DNA of 64,000 nt from Ursus arctos (GCF_023065955.2 NW_026622974.1:35061718-35125717), one strand, 5' to 3'. Shown: positions 44,058 through 56,365, numbered from the stretch's first letter. Program-made: numbers and translations. The notes: generated by a model from the letters alone, not told the origin.

Positions 44058-45884
44058 AAGACTGAATCTGCAGATTAAGGCTGACTGTAGAGAAGGAGTA
44101 TGTGGGGCCACTTGGAGAACAAAGGAAAGGCTACGCTTCTGCCTCAAAAATCCTGAGTGAGCCTCCTTTTCTAAACGATGTCGAAAATGACATTTCACAT
44201 GGAGAACTTTCCAATTCTCGTATGGAAACGAATGTCCTCTTTCTCCTGAGAGATTACAGAAGCTCAACAGGGAAGAAAGGAGAAAGCAAGGCGGGCAGGC
44301 TTGGTGCAAATGGCAGCAGCAAAGGCAGGAGAGGAAGTTAACTGCTTTGTTTTGGCAACAGTTTTGTATTTGCCTTTGTGGCAGCTTTTAATTCCTAAAA
44401 GCACAATACTCATTGGCCCTTCTCCTAGGGAAGTAAAAAGAAAGAGCAAGCAAAAGACCTTGATTTCCTGAATCTTACTGTCACAGGAACCTTCACAAAT
44501 CTGAGCATTCTAGGCTACTTATATGCACGATTTATGGTAAAGATACAACGTTCTTAAAGTCACTTTACAAATGAGAAAATGATGGCAAGAGGTACTAAGA
44601 AACATACCTGAATTTACTCGATGAAAAAGTTGAAAAGAAGACCAAACCATTTTCCAGAATAGGTTCCTAGTTTAGCTTAGATAATTACAGTGCTGTGGAA
44701 ACATAAGGTTTGGTGTAACAGGATGACTTAATGAGACATAAACTAGTGTACCATCTTTGCTGCTACGGATTCCTTTGCAAATGACTGCAAGAGTTTTCAC
44801 TCTCCTTCCCTTTCCCCCATGCAGAGCAAAGGCAGAAAGACCCCAGTGAGTGTGAATACTGGCCTCCCTCACCCCTCCTTGAGGCTGGAGCTTCCAGAGG
44901 TGAGGGAAGGGGGCCACCCCACAAGGACAAAGCAGGCTTCCTGGGATGCAAGTCAGGGGAGGGGTGGGTTGGTAAGTTCCAGAAGGGTGGCTCTGTTTTT
45001 AGTGCCTGGCCTTAGAAGTATCAGATCTGGGAGGGCGATCATAAGGATGCATGGGTCTCTGGAACTAGCCTGGCACAGAGGGAATCAGAACTCCAGGGAA
45101 ACTGCCTACTTTTGAATTTGGGCAGAGTGTCTTACCAGAAATCTTTTTTGATTTTCCTGGACTGACAGAGACTGGTTACTTTAGGGGAATGAAAAGTTGC
45201 TTGAGAAAAACACACAGACATTGCTGTCTCAATATTTCTCCCCTAACTGGCAAACAGGAAACAGTGTCACACATGAAAAAGAAGGTTCACTGAAAACACT
45301 CACTACCTGAGAAAACAGTACTTCAAACACTACCACATGAAATTATTGTACTAAGGAATTTTCCACATTTTCCAAGTCTGATTCATAACAGTAACGTTCA
45401 ACTGGAAAACACATTTAAATTTCTAAGAAACACTTCCATAGAGGGAAGTATATATTAACACTAGAACCAAATACCACACAGTTGGCTAAAGTTGAGAGAA
45501 GTGTTTTGGGATGAATTATGGAACAAAAGGTATCCACATCTAGCAATTAATCTCTCACGTCCTTGGCCAAAGTTTCTCTTCTCATCCGAGCTGACAAATG
45601 TGTTTTGGGATTTGACAGCCAGAAAAAAAATCCTTGGGAGGTATTTTAAGAGTAATTTTTCTTAGAGGAGGCAAAGGAGTAAGGAAGGCGAGGAGAACTG
45701 CTTTCAGTATTTCTCTGATATGTTTATCTTTTTAATACGATAACAGCATGCTGATCTGCAACAACACAATTTAAATGGAAATTTAAGATATATTACATTT
45801 TGCTGTCTTTCAAAATAGCAATGCACCAAGCCTAAAAAGATTTCATCAAACATAATTTAACCTTTTCTTGATGACCCAAGGTCA
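44058..45884. other. unique DNA, no gene seen
   Basis: Slightly G+C richer at 44780-45100, with paired frames on both strands that carry no motif. No promoter-like CpG patch. Confidence 0.45.
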
Positions 45885-46075
45885 ATATTATAAATTACCT
45901 ATTAGTTGTGTGATCTTGGGCAAATCACCTGAACCTTCAGTGTCCTCATCTTTACTATGGGAATGACAGTATCTATCCTATAGAATAGTGGTGATGGATT
46001 AAATGAGATCATCCCTGCAAAGCACTTAGCGTAGAGCCCTTTACACTATTAAGAAACCCAAAATGGTAGTTACTG
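45885..46075 (+). mobile_element. MIR SINE, well preserved
   Basis: TATTAGTTGTGTGATCTTGG GCAAATCACCTGAAC, CAGTGTCCTCATCTTTACTA and ATTAAATGAGATCATCCCTG are classic MIR wording in sense orientation. Confidence 0.9.
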
Positions 46076-46849
46076 CTTCTTTTTAATATATTTCTCTGTT
46101 CATGATTGCGATCTAGAAAACTGAGTTGACCTATAAGTTAAACTTCTGAAGTTAACATAAAATTTAAAACTTACATTCTCTTTTAGAAAAAAAAAAAAAA
46201 TCTAACTCCCTTTCTTCCAATATGGTAGGCTTGAGGTCAGAAGCAGCTCTCAGTATAAAAAACTAAAAATGATGAATAAATATTTTTAAAATCTTAAATA
46301 CATAGTTGAATGGTCAGGAGAATAACCGAATCCTACGAGGTAGGAAGGAATTCTGAAATCCCTTGGTAAGCCAGGGCTAAAGAAAGAGTTTCCCAGAGGA
46401 TGCTGCTCATCCTTGAAGGTCTGGACTAGAGCATGAGTTTTAACCTGTGGAATGCTGGGGTCAGAGGACAAGCCGGGGACCCTGTAAAATAAGGCTGGAT
46501 CAGAAGCTGTTGAGGTACCTGCCCCTCCTTCCCTGCCACCCCCCCGGTAAACAAATGGGAAAACACTCTGCCTTCCGGAGGCAGACAGTGGATGAGGCTA
46601 TCGGCCTGCCTCAGCCTTGGTCGGATTCTGGCAAGGAGGGTGAAGGGAAAGGCACCTCTGAGAATCCCTAATCACAAGCCTACTCTTAGGAATGTTTGGG
46701 GATAGAAGTCATACTATTTATGGGACCTCACAAATAATCCTTTCTGCGGGAACATACTTTCAACCCAGGCCTCAAGGAGCTCCCACAGATAAATACCAGG
46801 GAGAGCAGGAGTTCATAGTCATCATCAGTTACCTACTTTGGAAGCACAA
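46076..46849. other. unique DNA, no gene seen
   Basis: The poly-A run at about 46187-46200 and the C-rich CCCTGCCACCCCCCCGGTAA (about 46532) are the only features. No gene or family. Confidence 0.45.
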
Positions 46850-47015
46850 CTTTGAAAATATTTCTGTGACTCAGTTTCCTCATGTAAGAAATGTGGATGA
46901 TAATATTCTTATCATAGGGACTCCTGAGAAGATTAAATGAGTTACTACATATAAACGGCTCAGAAGAGTGACTACCACATAGTAAATACTCAATAAATAT
47001 ACACTATTATTAAAT
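46850..47015 (+). mobile_element. MIR SINE
   Basis: TCTGTGACTCAGTTTCCTCA TGTAAGAAATG, AAGATTAAATGAGTTACTAC and ACCACATAGTAAATACTCAA TAAATA match the MIR core and 3' end. Confidence 0.88.
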
Positions 47016-47799
47016 GATATGGGAAACTATTTATGACATAAATGAAGAAAGTAGGATTTAACATTATATACAACCCGATTCTGGTTTTGTAAAAAAAATT
47101 GCCCTCCTTACGCTCAAGCATGCCCGCAGAGAAAACACTGGAAGGAAAAACACCAAAATGCTACTCTATAGGTATGGCTTGGGGAAATTTATTTTCCTTT
47201 TAGATTTTTTAGTTTTTAAATTTCCAACAATCATTATGTATTTCTTTTAAAATTAGAAATACTTAAAAAAAAAAAAGACTCCTGTTTCTTCTAGTTGAAT
47301 CCCAGTACCTCCCCCCCCACCCCCATGGTAGCATGGTCATTTTCTTCAGAGACCCAACTTAGCCACATAATTTTCAGGTTAGTAGGTAAGGTAAGAGAAG
47401 GATGTCTAAAGGAAAAAAATATATATATCAGAAAGGAAAAATTGGCAGGTTCCCACATCATGAAAGAGAGAAATAGTTTCAATATTTCCATGCAGAGAAA
47501 CAGATTGGCTAGTGACGGCACTCATGTTAAAGCCAGCAGAGGTGTGGGGGTACGGAAGAGGAGTTTTTATCCCCTTCGGTTTAACTTGCTTCGTTTTTGT
47601 GATTATGGCCCACAAAGTCAAGATACCTATATGTATAAAGACAAATATTTGAATAAGTTATATCTGAAAACAAAGTCTACTTTAAAAAAAAAATACATGA
47701 TTTAAAGAAGGAATAATAAACCAAAGTCACCTTTCTTGTAATTTAGATGTATTTTAGTCTTTATGAATCAATCTACTGTAACAAAAACGTCCCTGGAGT
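47016..47799. other. unique DNA, no gene seen
   Basis: The 136-codon frame at 47295-47705 crosses AT runs and A tracts and ends in a Lys-rich tail coded by poly-A; it is not a gene. Confidence 0.45.
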
Positions 47800-48230
47800 G
47801 CTGTCATATTTTCTGCCTGCCCAGCACCTTCTGAACACCCTTGAAATGTATGAAGAATTTCTTTCTTTATTGGTCCTACTTTCCTAGGTCAGAGCCAGAA
47901 AACTTGTTTCCCCGGCCTTCCATGAAGCCAGGGCAGCATCATGGGACCAGACGCCACCAACCAGATGTCCTGCTCAGCACTTTGCTTGGTAAGTAAGTAA
48001 CTTGAGGAGAAAATAACGGAGAATCCATCCTACGGTGACCATGGAGGGAAGTATCAGACTTTCTGAGGGTAGCAGCGTAGGGTCTCTTGCGTAAGTGATG
48101 TAGTGATGTTTTCCCTTAAACAACCTGGTTGGCGTACTGGGCTCTGTTTCTGGCTGCACACGTAACTACCGGGTACCCTTTAATAAACTCTGCTTCTGCT
48201 CAAACTAGCCAGGGTGGATTCTGTTGTTTC
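47800..48230 (+). mobile_element. possible old LTR
   Basis: GGCTGCACACGTAACTACCG followed by CCTTTAATAAACTCTGCTTC (AATAAA at about 48182), then GCCAGGGTGGATTCTGTTGT TTC is LTR-like: a poly-A signal followed by a short R-U5-like stretch. The family is not identified and the left edge is unknown. Confidence 0.35.
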
Positions 48231-48304
48231 AAAGAAACCCGAAAATATGAGGAATGATGATAGCAGCCTCTAAAACATGAGGAGTAACAGCAGATGCCCC
48301 ACAA

Positions 48305-48412
48305 AATAACAAAAATATAATAATATAATAAATAACACAAATATGATAAATATAATATAAATAAACTATAATAGGTATATAAATATAAATATATAATATA
48401 ATAACTAACTAG
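48305..48412. repeat. A/T-only low-complexity stretch
   Basis: About 108 bp almost entirely A and T with recurring ATAATA, AATAT and TAAATA words. It is not a clean microsatellite. Confidence 0.9.
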
Positions 48413-48439
48413 TATTTCACTGACTGGTTGGTCCTTTGT

Positions 48440-48585
48440 TCCTACTAAGTAGAGACTAAATTCTCATTTATAGGTGGGGAAACTTTCCCAAGATCACACA
48501 ACTTGTAAGCACATGGTAGAACTGGTATTCAAACCCACATATTTTTGGCTCCAGAGTCTGAAATCTTATAACTGACATAAACCTC
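48440..48585 (-). mobile_element. MIR SINE fragment
   Basis: CTCATTTATAGGTGGGGAAA CTTTCCCAAGATCACACAAC and GGTATTCAAACCCACATATT read in MIR minus-strand order. Confidence 0.8.
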
Positions 48586-50454
48586 TCCCCTGACAAAACC
48601 CAACAGGGGATATAAAACAAACATCCAACGACACTTCAAAAATACTTCCTAAGGAGGGAAATCCCAGTGTGCTTTACCCAAGCCCTTTTTCAGACTTTTC
48701 AGTTGACTTTACTGTGACTTCTAAACTGCAACATAGAAATGGAATGAAATCCATGTAAAAAGTGATTAAGAATGCGAAATTTGGTCAGATGCTGAAATGG
48801 ATCCTGGGAACCACACATATGAACGACTTTCTTTTTAAAGCCAATTCCTATCAATCACTAAAAACAAAACAAGACTAGAAATCTCTCAGGGAATCTGAGA
48901 ACATTATTAATGATGTTATATATATCATAAAAAGCAGAGGAACAGGAAATAATATGAATTTCTAAAAATACAGTTCAACTATATCCTGATTTCTGTAATC
49001 AGCTCTATATTGCAAATTGCCACTTCATCATGGTAAATTTGCAAATGTATTGGGAAACTTTAAAAGACCTTTTAACACCTGTTTTAGGGAGACCAACCAC
49101 CTTATATTAGCCCCTCTGCACATTTAGAAAACAAGATTCATTTACCAAGTCTGCTTAAATTTTAAAACATGAATGCATTCAGTGATAATTTTATTTTGCA
49201 GAGTAGAAAGAAACACAAGGGAGCTTCTAAATGTTGGCTCTCATTATACTTCCAATTATTTCAATTATTTCAGATTATGCATAAGGCAATTTCTCCTTTG
49301 ACAAAATGCTGGATAAAGATATCCAGGGGAATCTAAATAGCAGCAGTCTTTGTACATATGGTAAATTATGTTCTTGGGGGGAACAAAAAGCTCTAAGTTA
49401 GGTGATGTAATATGAATTTGGTTTTTCTTGTGGAGACACTATTTTAACAAAGCCTTGCATAACTAAACCTAGTCTGAACTTTATATATAATGACTATAAA
49501 CATCTCATTTAATCAACTGTTTTGCATTATTTCAAACATAATTCCGAAAAAACAAAATGGCAACCAAAATAACAAAACCATGCCTACTATGATTCCTGCT
49601 TGATTATATGATAAAAACCAGAAATGGCATAATCAGAAATAACCACAGAAATAACATCTTTCTTTGCGTGAACATAAGATACCAATTTAGCCTACAAACC
49701 AATAAATGCTTTCTTATGGATTTTCTTACTTCGTAAGAATGAGTGGCTTTTCAATAGCCATGTTTGTCCTCATGACCTTGGGCCCTGATCACATCGGATA
49801 GAGATAACTGACCTAATGGAACTGTCTGTTTTATTGCAGAACTAAGACTTTTGGGAAAAAAGGGTTACTTCACTGCTTTTTGAGAAAATATCATTTTTGC
49901 TAAGTTTTTAATTGTAATTAAAGACCTAGATATGGGCTTTCTAAAACTAAAAACCAGAGGATTTCCAATTTTCTTAAGATTCCAGCTCCTCAACACCACC
50001 GGCTATTCTTCAAACATTGATGTGAAGGCACTGGAGTCTTTAAAAAGATGGAGATAAAACATTTACTTCTTCAGCACTTTTCCATCCATCCTCCCATCCC
50101 TCAGAATGTGAATTCACACCATTACAAGCTTCAAGGCTCTGAAATAAATGGTGGTCAAACTGAAAGAAAATTAATTATGGTATATACATGAAAAATTTCC
50201 GCCTCCACCTCAAGGCTTCCATATTATCTTACATATTACAGTAATAAAGTAAACTGTACTCAGTCTGACGTCTTCTTGATTTGTAACCTGCTACCTCCCG
50301 TCCCAACTCTCAAAAGGGGCTTAGCCATCCTCTAACACCACTTGTGTCTAGTTGGCACCGTATGTTTCCTTTCTTAAGGCTCTAAGGATAAGCCTTGGTC
50401 TAGTCCCCTATCTTGTGTGGAATATTTTTACTTTATCGTTTTGGTTTGCTACCT
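48586..50454. other. unique A+T-rich DNA, no gene seen
   Basis: No family recognised over nearly 1.9 kb, and no long frame. This is one of the longest repeat-poor stretches in the window. Confidence 0.5.
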
Positions 50455-50750
50455 GATATTTTAAAACTTTTATTTTGAAATATTTTTAAATTTAGAGAAA
50501 AGTTGCAAAAAAAGTACAGAGCATGCCCATAGGCACCTTACCCAGCTTCTCCTAATATTAACATCTTACATAACCACAGGATAATTATCAAAGCCAGGAA
50601 ATTAATATTTGTACAATATTAAGTAAGCTACAGATCTTATTCAAATTTTACCAGTTTTTCCATTATCATTTTTCATTTGTTACTTTTACATCCCTGATCA
50701 ATTTAGGGTTGTTGTTCTATCTGGTGTGACATATGGATCTAATTTCATCT
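50455..50750 (-). mobile_element. possible ancient L1 5'-UTR-type fragment
   Basis: AAAGTTGCAAAAAAAGTACA, TTACATAACCACAGGATAAT TATCAAAGCCAGGAAATTAA and CAGATCTTATTCAAATTTTA CCAG follow the antisense 5' wording of ancient L1M, as at 28130-28790. Confidence 0.5.
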
Positions 50751-50755
50751 TTTTC

Positions 50756-50985
50756 CAGAGAGCTACCCAATCATTCACATCAGTATTATTCACAATAGTA
50801 AAAAAAATAGAGACAACCAAATATCCATTAACTGGTGAATGGATAAATAAAATGTGATCTGTCCATACAAGAAAATATTATTCAGCAATAAAGACTGAAG
50901 CACTGAAACATATGCTACGACACACAAGAACCATGAAAACCATGTTCACTCAAAGAAGCAGATCACAAAAGACTACACTGTCATT
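50756..50985 (+). mobile_element. old L1 ORF2-end fragment
   Basis: CAGTATTATTCACAATAGTA, CCAAATATCCATTAACTGGT GAATGGATAAA and AAAATATTATTCAGCAATAA are L1 ORF2 3' wording, truncated at both ends. Confidence 0.8.
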
Positions 50986-51442
50986 TTTTTTTTTTAATTC
51001 TGTAATTTCAATTTATATGTCTCCTTCCATCCAGGAGTTGTTTAATTAGAGAATTTATTAATATCTAGGTATAAAGGCTTTCTTCTTTTTTTTGTTGGTA
51101 AACCGTGGCTTTTAGCATTAAAAAGTGTCCTTTGTTGTGTTTAATGCTCTGTGGCTTAAATTCTATGTTGTCTGGTATCAGAATCACTACCATTCCTTTT
51201 TGTTTCCATTTACATAATACAAACGTAATTCCACCTTTGTCCATCCTTTCTTCTTAGAATATTTGACTCACTGTTATAGCTAGGTCTCTGATAGAGTATA
51301 CTTGGGTTTTACATTGTAAGCCAAATTGTAAATCTTTTTCTTTTAATAGGTAAATTAAGCCCATTCACATTTATTGTTAGGAGTGATATGTTTAGTCACA
51401 CATCTGTCATATTTTGTAACTGTGAATTTAAAAATAACTCCT

Positions 51443-51657
51443 GGGGCGCCTGGGTGGCACAGCGGTTAAGCATCTGCCTTCGGCTCAGGGCGTGATCCCG
51501 GCGTTATGGGATCGAGCCCCACATCAGGCTTCTCCGCTATGAGCCTGCTTCTTCCTCTCCCACTCCCCCTGCTTGTGTTCCCTTTCTTGCTGGCTGTCTC
51601 TATCTCTGTCAGATAAATAAATAAAATCTTTAAAAAATAAATAAATAAAATAAAAAT
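51443..51657 (+). mobile_element. young ursid-type CAN-SINE, perfect 13-bp target duplication
   Basis: GGGGCGCCTGGGTGGCACAG, CCCGGCGTTATGGGATCGAG, TTCTCCGCTATGAGCCTGCT and a tail AAATAAATAAATAAAATAAA. AAAAATAACTCCT occurs at 51430-51442 and 51658-51670. It differs from the copy at 43852 by few bases. Confidence 0.98.
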
Positions 51658-52077
51658 AAAAATAACTCCTATTTCTTTCCCTATAAGAGGCATGGATTGA
51701 TATTTAGGAAAGTTTCTTATTTTTGTTCTAGTGGTTACCTTTGTACTTGAATTTTTAAATGTCCTTTAACTATTCACCATCTGGCTTATTACATTTCTCT
51801 TTTGGCTGGGAGTACTCTTTATCACCCACTTATTGTCTATTCAAAAAAATTTTTTTTTTCTATTTTCATCTTTCTCTATCCCTTTTCCTCCCATTTTCCC
51901 CATTTTTGTTACATTATTTCCACTCTGCCGCAGCACACAACATTTGTGTATTACCCTTCTACCATCATGCCCACCTCTGTTCTACTCTTATACGAACATC
52001 TATATGTATTTAAAGGCCATGATCAATGCTATTCCTATGCTATGTTTTCTCTGCCATTAGTTGGGAATCCTCCAGTA

Positions 52078-52265
52078 CAGAGGTCAGCACACTTTTTCTG
52101 TAAAAAACCAGAAAGTAAATACTTCGGTTTTATGGGCCATATGGTCCTTATTGCAATTAATCAACCCTGACACAATGTAACAGAAAAGCAGCCACAGGTG
52201 GCATGTACATAAGCAACTGCGTCTATTTTCCAATAAGACTTTATTTACTGACTCCCATTCTAGCA
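52078..52265 (+). mobile_element. hAT-Charlie-type fragment
   Basis: Starts CAGAGGTCAGCACACTTTTT CTGTAAAAAACCAGA, then CTTCGGTTTTATGGGCCATA TGGTCC, CAGAAAAGCAGCCACAGG and CCAATAAGACTTTATTTACT GAC. The left terminus CAGAGGTCAGCA is the conserved type; the right terminus is missing. I leave the family name open. Confidence 0.75.
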
Positions 52266-52433
52266 CATTCTTTAAGAAGGACTGATAAATGTAGGATTCC
52301 CTAATTTTTGTATGGTCAAAACTGTTTCAGTATTACCTTGATAGTTGAAGGAGAGCCTGGTTGGATATAAAATCCTTAATTCACAGTTTTTTTCATTGAG
52401 GATTTTTGTTGTTTTCTTTCCTTTTTTTTTTTT

Positions 52434-53130
52434 TAAAATGCTGTCCCCAAAACCCTCCTACACTTTGGTGGGAATGCAAGCTGGTGCAGCCACTCTGGAA
52501 AACAGTATGGAGTTTCCTCAAAAAGCTGAAAATAGAGCTACCTTACGACCCAGCAATTGCACTACTAGGTATTTACCTCAAAGATACAAAAGTAGTGATC
52601 CGAAGGGGCACCTGCACCTCAATGTTTATAGCAACAATGTCCACAATATCCAAACTATGGAAAGAGCCCAGATGTCCATCGACAGATGAATAAAGAAGAG
52701 GTGGTACATATATACAATGGAATATGTGCAGCATCAGAAAATGAAATCTTGCCATTTGCAATGACATGGATGGAACTAGAGGGTATTATGCTCAGCGAAA
52801 TAAGTCAGAGAAAGACAATTATCATATGCTCTCACTGATATATGGAATTTAAGAAACAAGCAGAGGACCACAGGGGAAGAGAGGAAAAAAATGAAACAAG
52901 ATGAAAACAGAGGGGGAGACAAACCATAAGAGATTCTTAATCATAGGAAACAAACTGAGGGTTGCTGGGGAAGGGGTGGTGGGATGGGGTAACTGTGGAA
53001 GGTATGTGCTGTAATGAGCACTGGGTATTGTATAAGACTGATGAATCACAGAGCTGTACCCCTGAAACAAATAATACAATTAACAAATTATATGTTAATT
53101 TAATTTAATTAAAATTAAAAAAATAATAAA
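52434..53130 (+). mobile_element. 5'-truncated carnivore L1, ORF2 end and 3' UTR
   Basis: AAGCTGGTGCAGCCACTCTG GAAAACAG (ORF2 C-terminal frame at 52406-52693), CCAGATGTCCATCGACAGAT, ACAATGGAATATGTGCAGCA, CTTGCCATTTGCAATGACAT GG, then the 3' UTR with GAAACAAACTGAGGGTTGCT and GAGCACTGGGTATTGTATAA, and an AATTAAAATTAAAAAAATAA end. It is inserted in the opposite orientation to the host L1. Confidence 0.93.
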
Positions 53131-53489
53131 TGTCCCCCTCTATTGTCTTCATTTGTAGATTTTTAAGTTTCATGCCAGTCTAATTATTTTGCCTTTGCAA
53201 GTTATTTGATCTTTTGACCTAGAGCACTTGAGTATTTTATCTTTATCCCTGAAATCTAAGAGTAAAATTTAGTCTGATATGTCTCAGATTTGGTCAGTCT
53301 ACATTAATTTTACCAAGTACCCAGTGAATTTTCTCAATGTGTAGGTTCAGGTCTTTTTCTATTTCTGTAATTTATTTTTAAATTATAGTTTTAAATATTA
53401 GCTCAGTATCATTGTTTTGTTCCTAGGACTCTGAAAAATTTTTTTAAATGACTTTTTTGCTTATCTTTCGTTCCCATTTCTCTTGGACC

Positions 53490-53970
53490 TGAAGGGTAGC
53501 AGAATAAGGCATCCCAAATACGTCACTTTAACATAGAAATTATTTCAAGTTAAAGCACTTGAAAAACAGCAAATCAAAGAAAAACACATTGACCTTCCTT
53601 CTTTTTCTTAAAAGCAGGGTATGAAATTCCCAGGTGAAAGATGTCCTTCCTAAATCAGAAGGAAAGTAACATTCTTATGAAGGACCAGAAGCTGAGACAA
53701 AAAAAAAAATTTGTGCAAACAGACCTTGTTAAAATAATTCTTACCCTCCTTCAGCCTCCTCACATAGTTTTTCCCAATTGCTTCTCTGTTCAACCTATTA
53801 TGAAAGAATGTGGGTTTGGTCATTTCTTTGGGTCTTCATTCCTTATAAGGATTCCGTGTCATGCAAAACGTATATAAATTTGTATGCCTTTCTGTTAATC
53901 TGTCTTAGGTTTCTCAGAGCCAGCCAAAAAAAACCTAAGAGGGCAAAGGTAAAAATCTGCTTCTCCTTCA
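53490..53970 (+). mobile_element. solo LTR C
   Basis: Starts TGAAGGGTAGCAGAATAAGG, has the TATA-like CGTATATAAATTTGTATGCC at about 53869 and TTTCTGTTAATCTGTCTTAG, then GCCAGCCAAAAAAAACCTAA GAGGG, ending TTCA at 53970. The flanks GGACC (53485-53489) and GATCC (53971-53975) match at 4 of 5, a likely short retroviral target duplication. Relative to LTR B it is about 60 bp shorter. No internal viral genes. Confidence 0.82.
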
Positions 53971-54500
53971 GATCCTTATTTCCTTCTTTCTTTATGTCAT
54001 TTTCATTTTCCTGGTTATTTTCCTGTCTATCTTCAAACCCCTTATTAAATTTTCATTAGAGTCTATTTTCAATTGGGCACTTTTAAATTTATGCTTCATT
54101 TCTGAGACCATTTTGTCTTCTTCTTTCCATTTCCTGAGTTCAATCAACTCGTTTTTTATTTATCCTGGTTTTTGTCCATATCCTCGTTTTTGTCCATTTT
54201 GCATTTCTGACTCAGAGTTGTTTTCCATATCCTCAAATGCTTGATGTCCTTAATTCTGTCTGGAGTGTGAACTTACACCTTTGCTCCATGATCATTTTGC
54301 TGGAGGATTTTCCTGAATTGGTGGTTGTGATTTTGTGTTTTCTGATTTTCGGCAAAATTTCGCTACTGACTTTCTTTTTCTCATTTTTATGATATCGGAG
54401 TGTTTTTTTTAAATCCCTATTTTGAAAGGAGCCCTTTTCTGTCAGCCTAGCAAAGCCCAGGTACTTTAGTGGGTTTTTCTGTCAGTGGGTTTGTTTTGGT

Positions 54501-56039
54501 GGTGGGAAAGGAGCTGTGAGTCTTCTGATTATATGATTCTCTTTGTCTTACAGAACCCTAAATCCACCCCCACGTTCAACCTACTTTTCTTTTTTTCTCC
54601 TTCATATAATTGCTAAAAAGCACTTCTTTTCTTTTTGCCTTTTTCTCCCCCTCCTCCAGAAGAGAGACTACCCCAGTAAGTAGTGCTTACCCTTTTAAAT
54701 TATTACCCTTTAAACTATGCCTGTCTTTTAAAATGTTATACCTGGTCCTATATGACCTGACCCTTTAAATGACATGTACTTTAAAATCTCTTCCCTATAC
54801 TCCAAGCTCTGATCTGCTTGGACATTTTTTCCAGCATTTTAAAATTTAGGCTGGATTTAACTTTTCTAGTGGCCATTAAAAATCACACTTAAGCACTTTT
54901 GTTAGCCTCTCTCTTCTGCCTTCCTTGAAGTTTTTCTTATTCTGCTTTTGCTCACAAAAAGCCTTATGGCAGAGTGGAGGTGGGAGGGAAGTATAAGGAA
55001 CTGAACACCAGAACTTGATTTTTTTTTTCCTACTTACTCACAGTTATTCTGCACTTTTGGCATTGTCTGTCTCCAAGTATGCATGGAGAGCTTTCATAAT
55101 TGGGAAGTTGTTTCATATTGTTTTCAGTTTTTGAGACTGATTATTAAATAGCTACCATTGTTTTCTGCTACCTGGAAATGTATAGAACATTTTTTTGACC
55201 CTCCTGAGGATGGGAAAAGAGCAGGATGCAAATTTTTCAATTAAAAAAAAATGACCAGTTTAAGGAGAAAAGCAGGACTCCAGCTGACTGTCGCCAAGAA
55301 TGTGGCAATATGAGAAGAAAACGTTTAATTTTGTGTATCCAGAGTCAAACTCAGGCTCTGACTTTCTCCCTGACTTTAATACCTGCCAAGGCACAGCTTT
55401 TGTTTTTGTTTTTGTTCTGGGGGCTGGGGGGGAGACACAAACAAAGTGATTTATAAAACTGATAAAAAGCATCATATCCACAGTGAGACCCTCCAAGCCC
55501 TCGACATTATGAAATGAAAGTAATAATTAACTAAAGACATACTATAATAAACCCTTGTATATGCAGAGCAAATTTAGTTTAAATGGATTTTTAAAAGCAC
55601 CTAAACACTAACTAGCAAGGTACATCGTAGACACTATTACTCGGTTAAAAAAGAAATACAGTCAAGAAAAACTGAAAATACAGCAAATGGTTGAGCTAGC
55701 TCTACTGTCATTAAACACAATTTCCTTTCCATTTCACACAGCTCTAAAAGTACAAACAAAGCCACAATCCATTTGTTTCTAGAAACTACTCTGCAATTTG
55801 TGACCTGAACTGCTGACAACAGTTAGCAGACAACTAAAAATCTGGGGATGTGTAATTCTATCATGACCTAACATATTTCATTTTCTCACCATGCCACCCC
55901 CCCATCCTCAAAAAATCTGACTTCAAAGATAGAGAGTAGCGGTACAATGTGATACCAATTACATTAATTATAAAAATGGCCACAAATTACCTTTATTCCT
56001 TAGAAAGTGCTTTCAGACAGGAAGGGTAGTTATTCTCCT
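54501..56039. other. unique DNA or very old repeat, no gene seen
   Basis: T-rich and A-rich stretches with no confident family. The region may still belong to the antisense L1 tail at its left edge. CCACCCCCCCATCCTCAAAA near 55893 is a small C run. Confidence 0.4.
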
Positions 56040-56365
56040 ACTATAGATATGAAAACCAGAGTTAAGTCATAGCCAATGATGAGCACTACAATTCTAAAAC
56101 ACATGAGAAATCGAACCCTAAATTAGTCACAAAATTAACAACTAGAAGATTAAGCAGCTGCAGACAAAATTAAAATAACAGAACAAACGAAAAAGACTTA
56201 AAAGCATGCTGATTTCAAACTCTCAGAAAGACTTTTCAAAATTGGTATTTTGGGAAAAAAAAATATATACACATATATATTCATTGAAAGAAAACTCAGT
56301 AATGGGGATAAACACCAGAATGAGTGAATTGGAAAACTCAGTACTGAGGGATTTATCTTGAAGTC

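Larger units (their letters stand above)
51000..54500 (-). mobile_element. ancient L1 (antisense), invaded by four elements
   Basis: Antisense L1M text from about 51000 (TTAAATTCTATGTTGTCTGG, ATCAGAATCACTACCATTCC) continues past a SINE (51443-51657), a hAT piece (52078-52265), a plus-strand L1 (52434-53130) and LTR C (53490-53970). It resumes with TTTCTGAGACCATTTTGTCT and TCCATATCCTCAAATGCTTG. The right boundary is approximate. Confidence 0.6.

Noticed and set aside
47295..47705. 136-codon plus-strand frame
   Set aside because: It contains AT runs and a poly-Lys end coded by poly-A; no domain.
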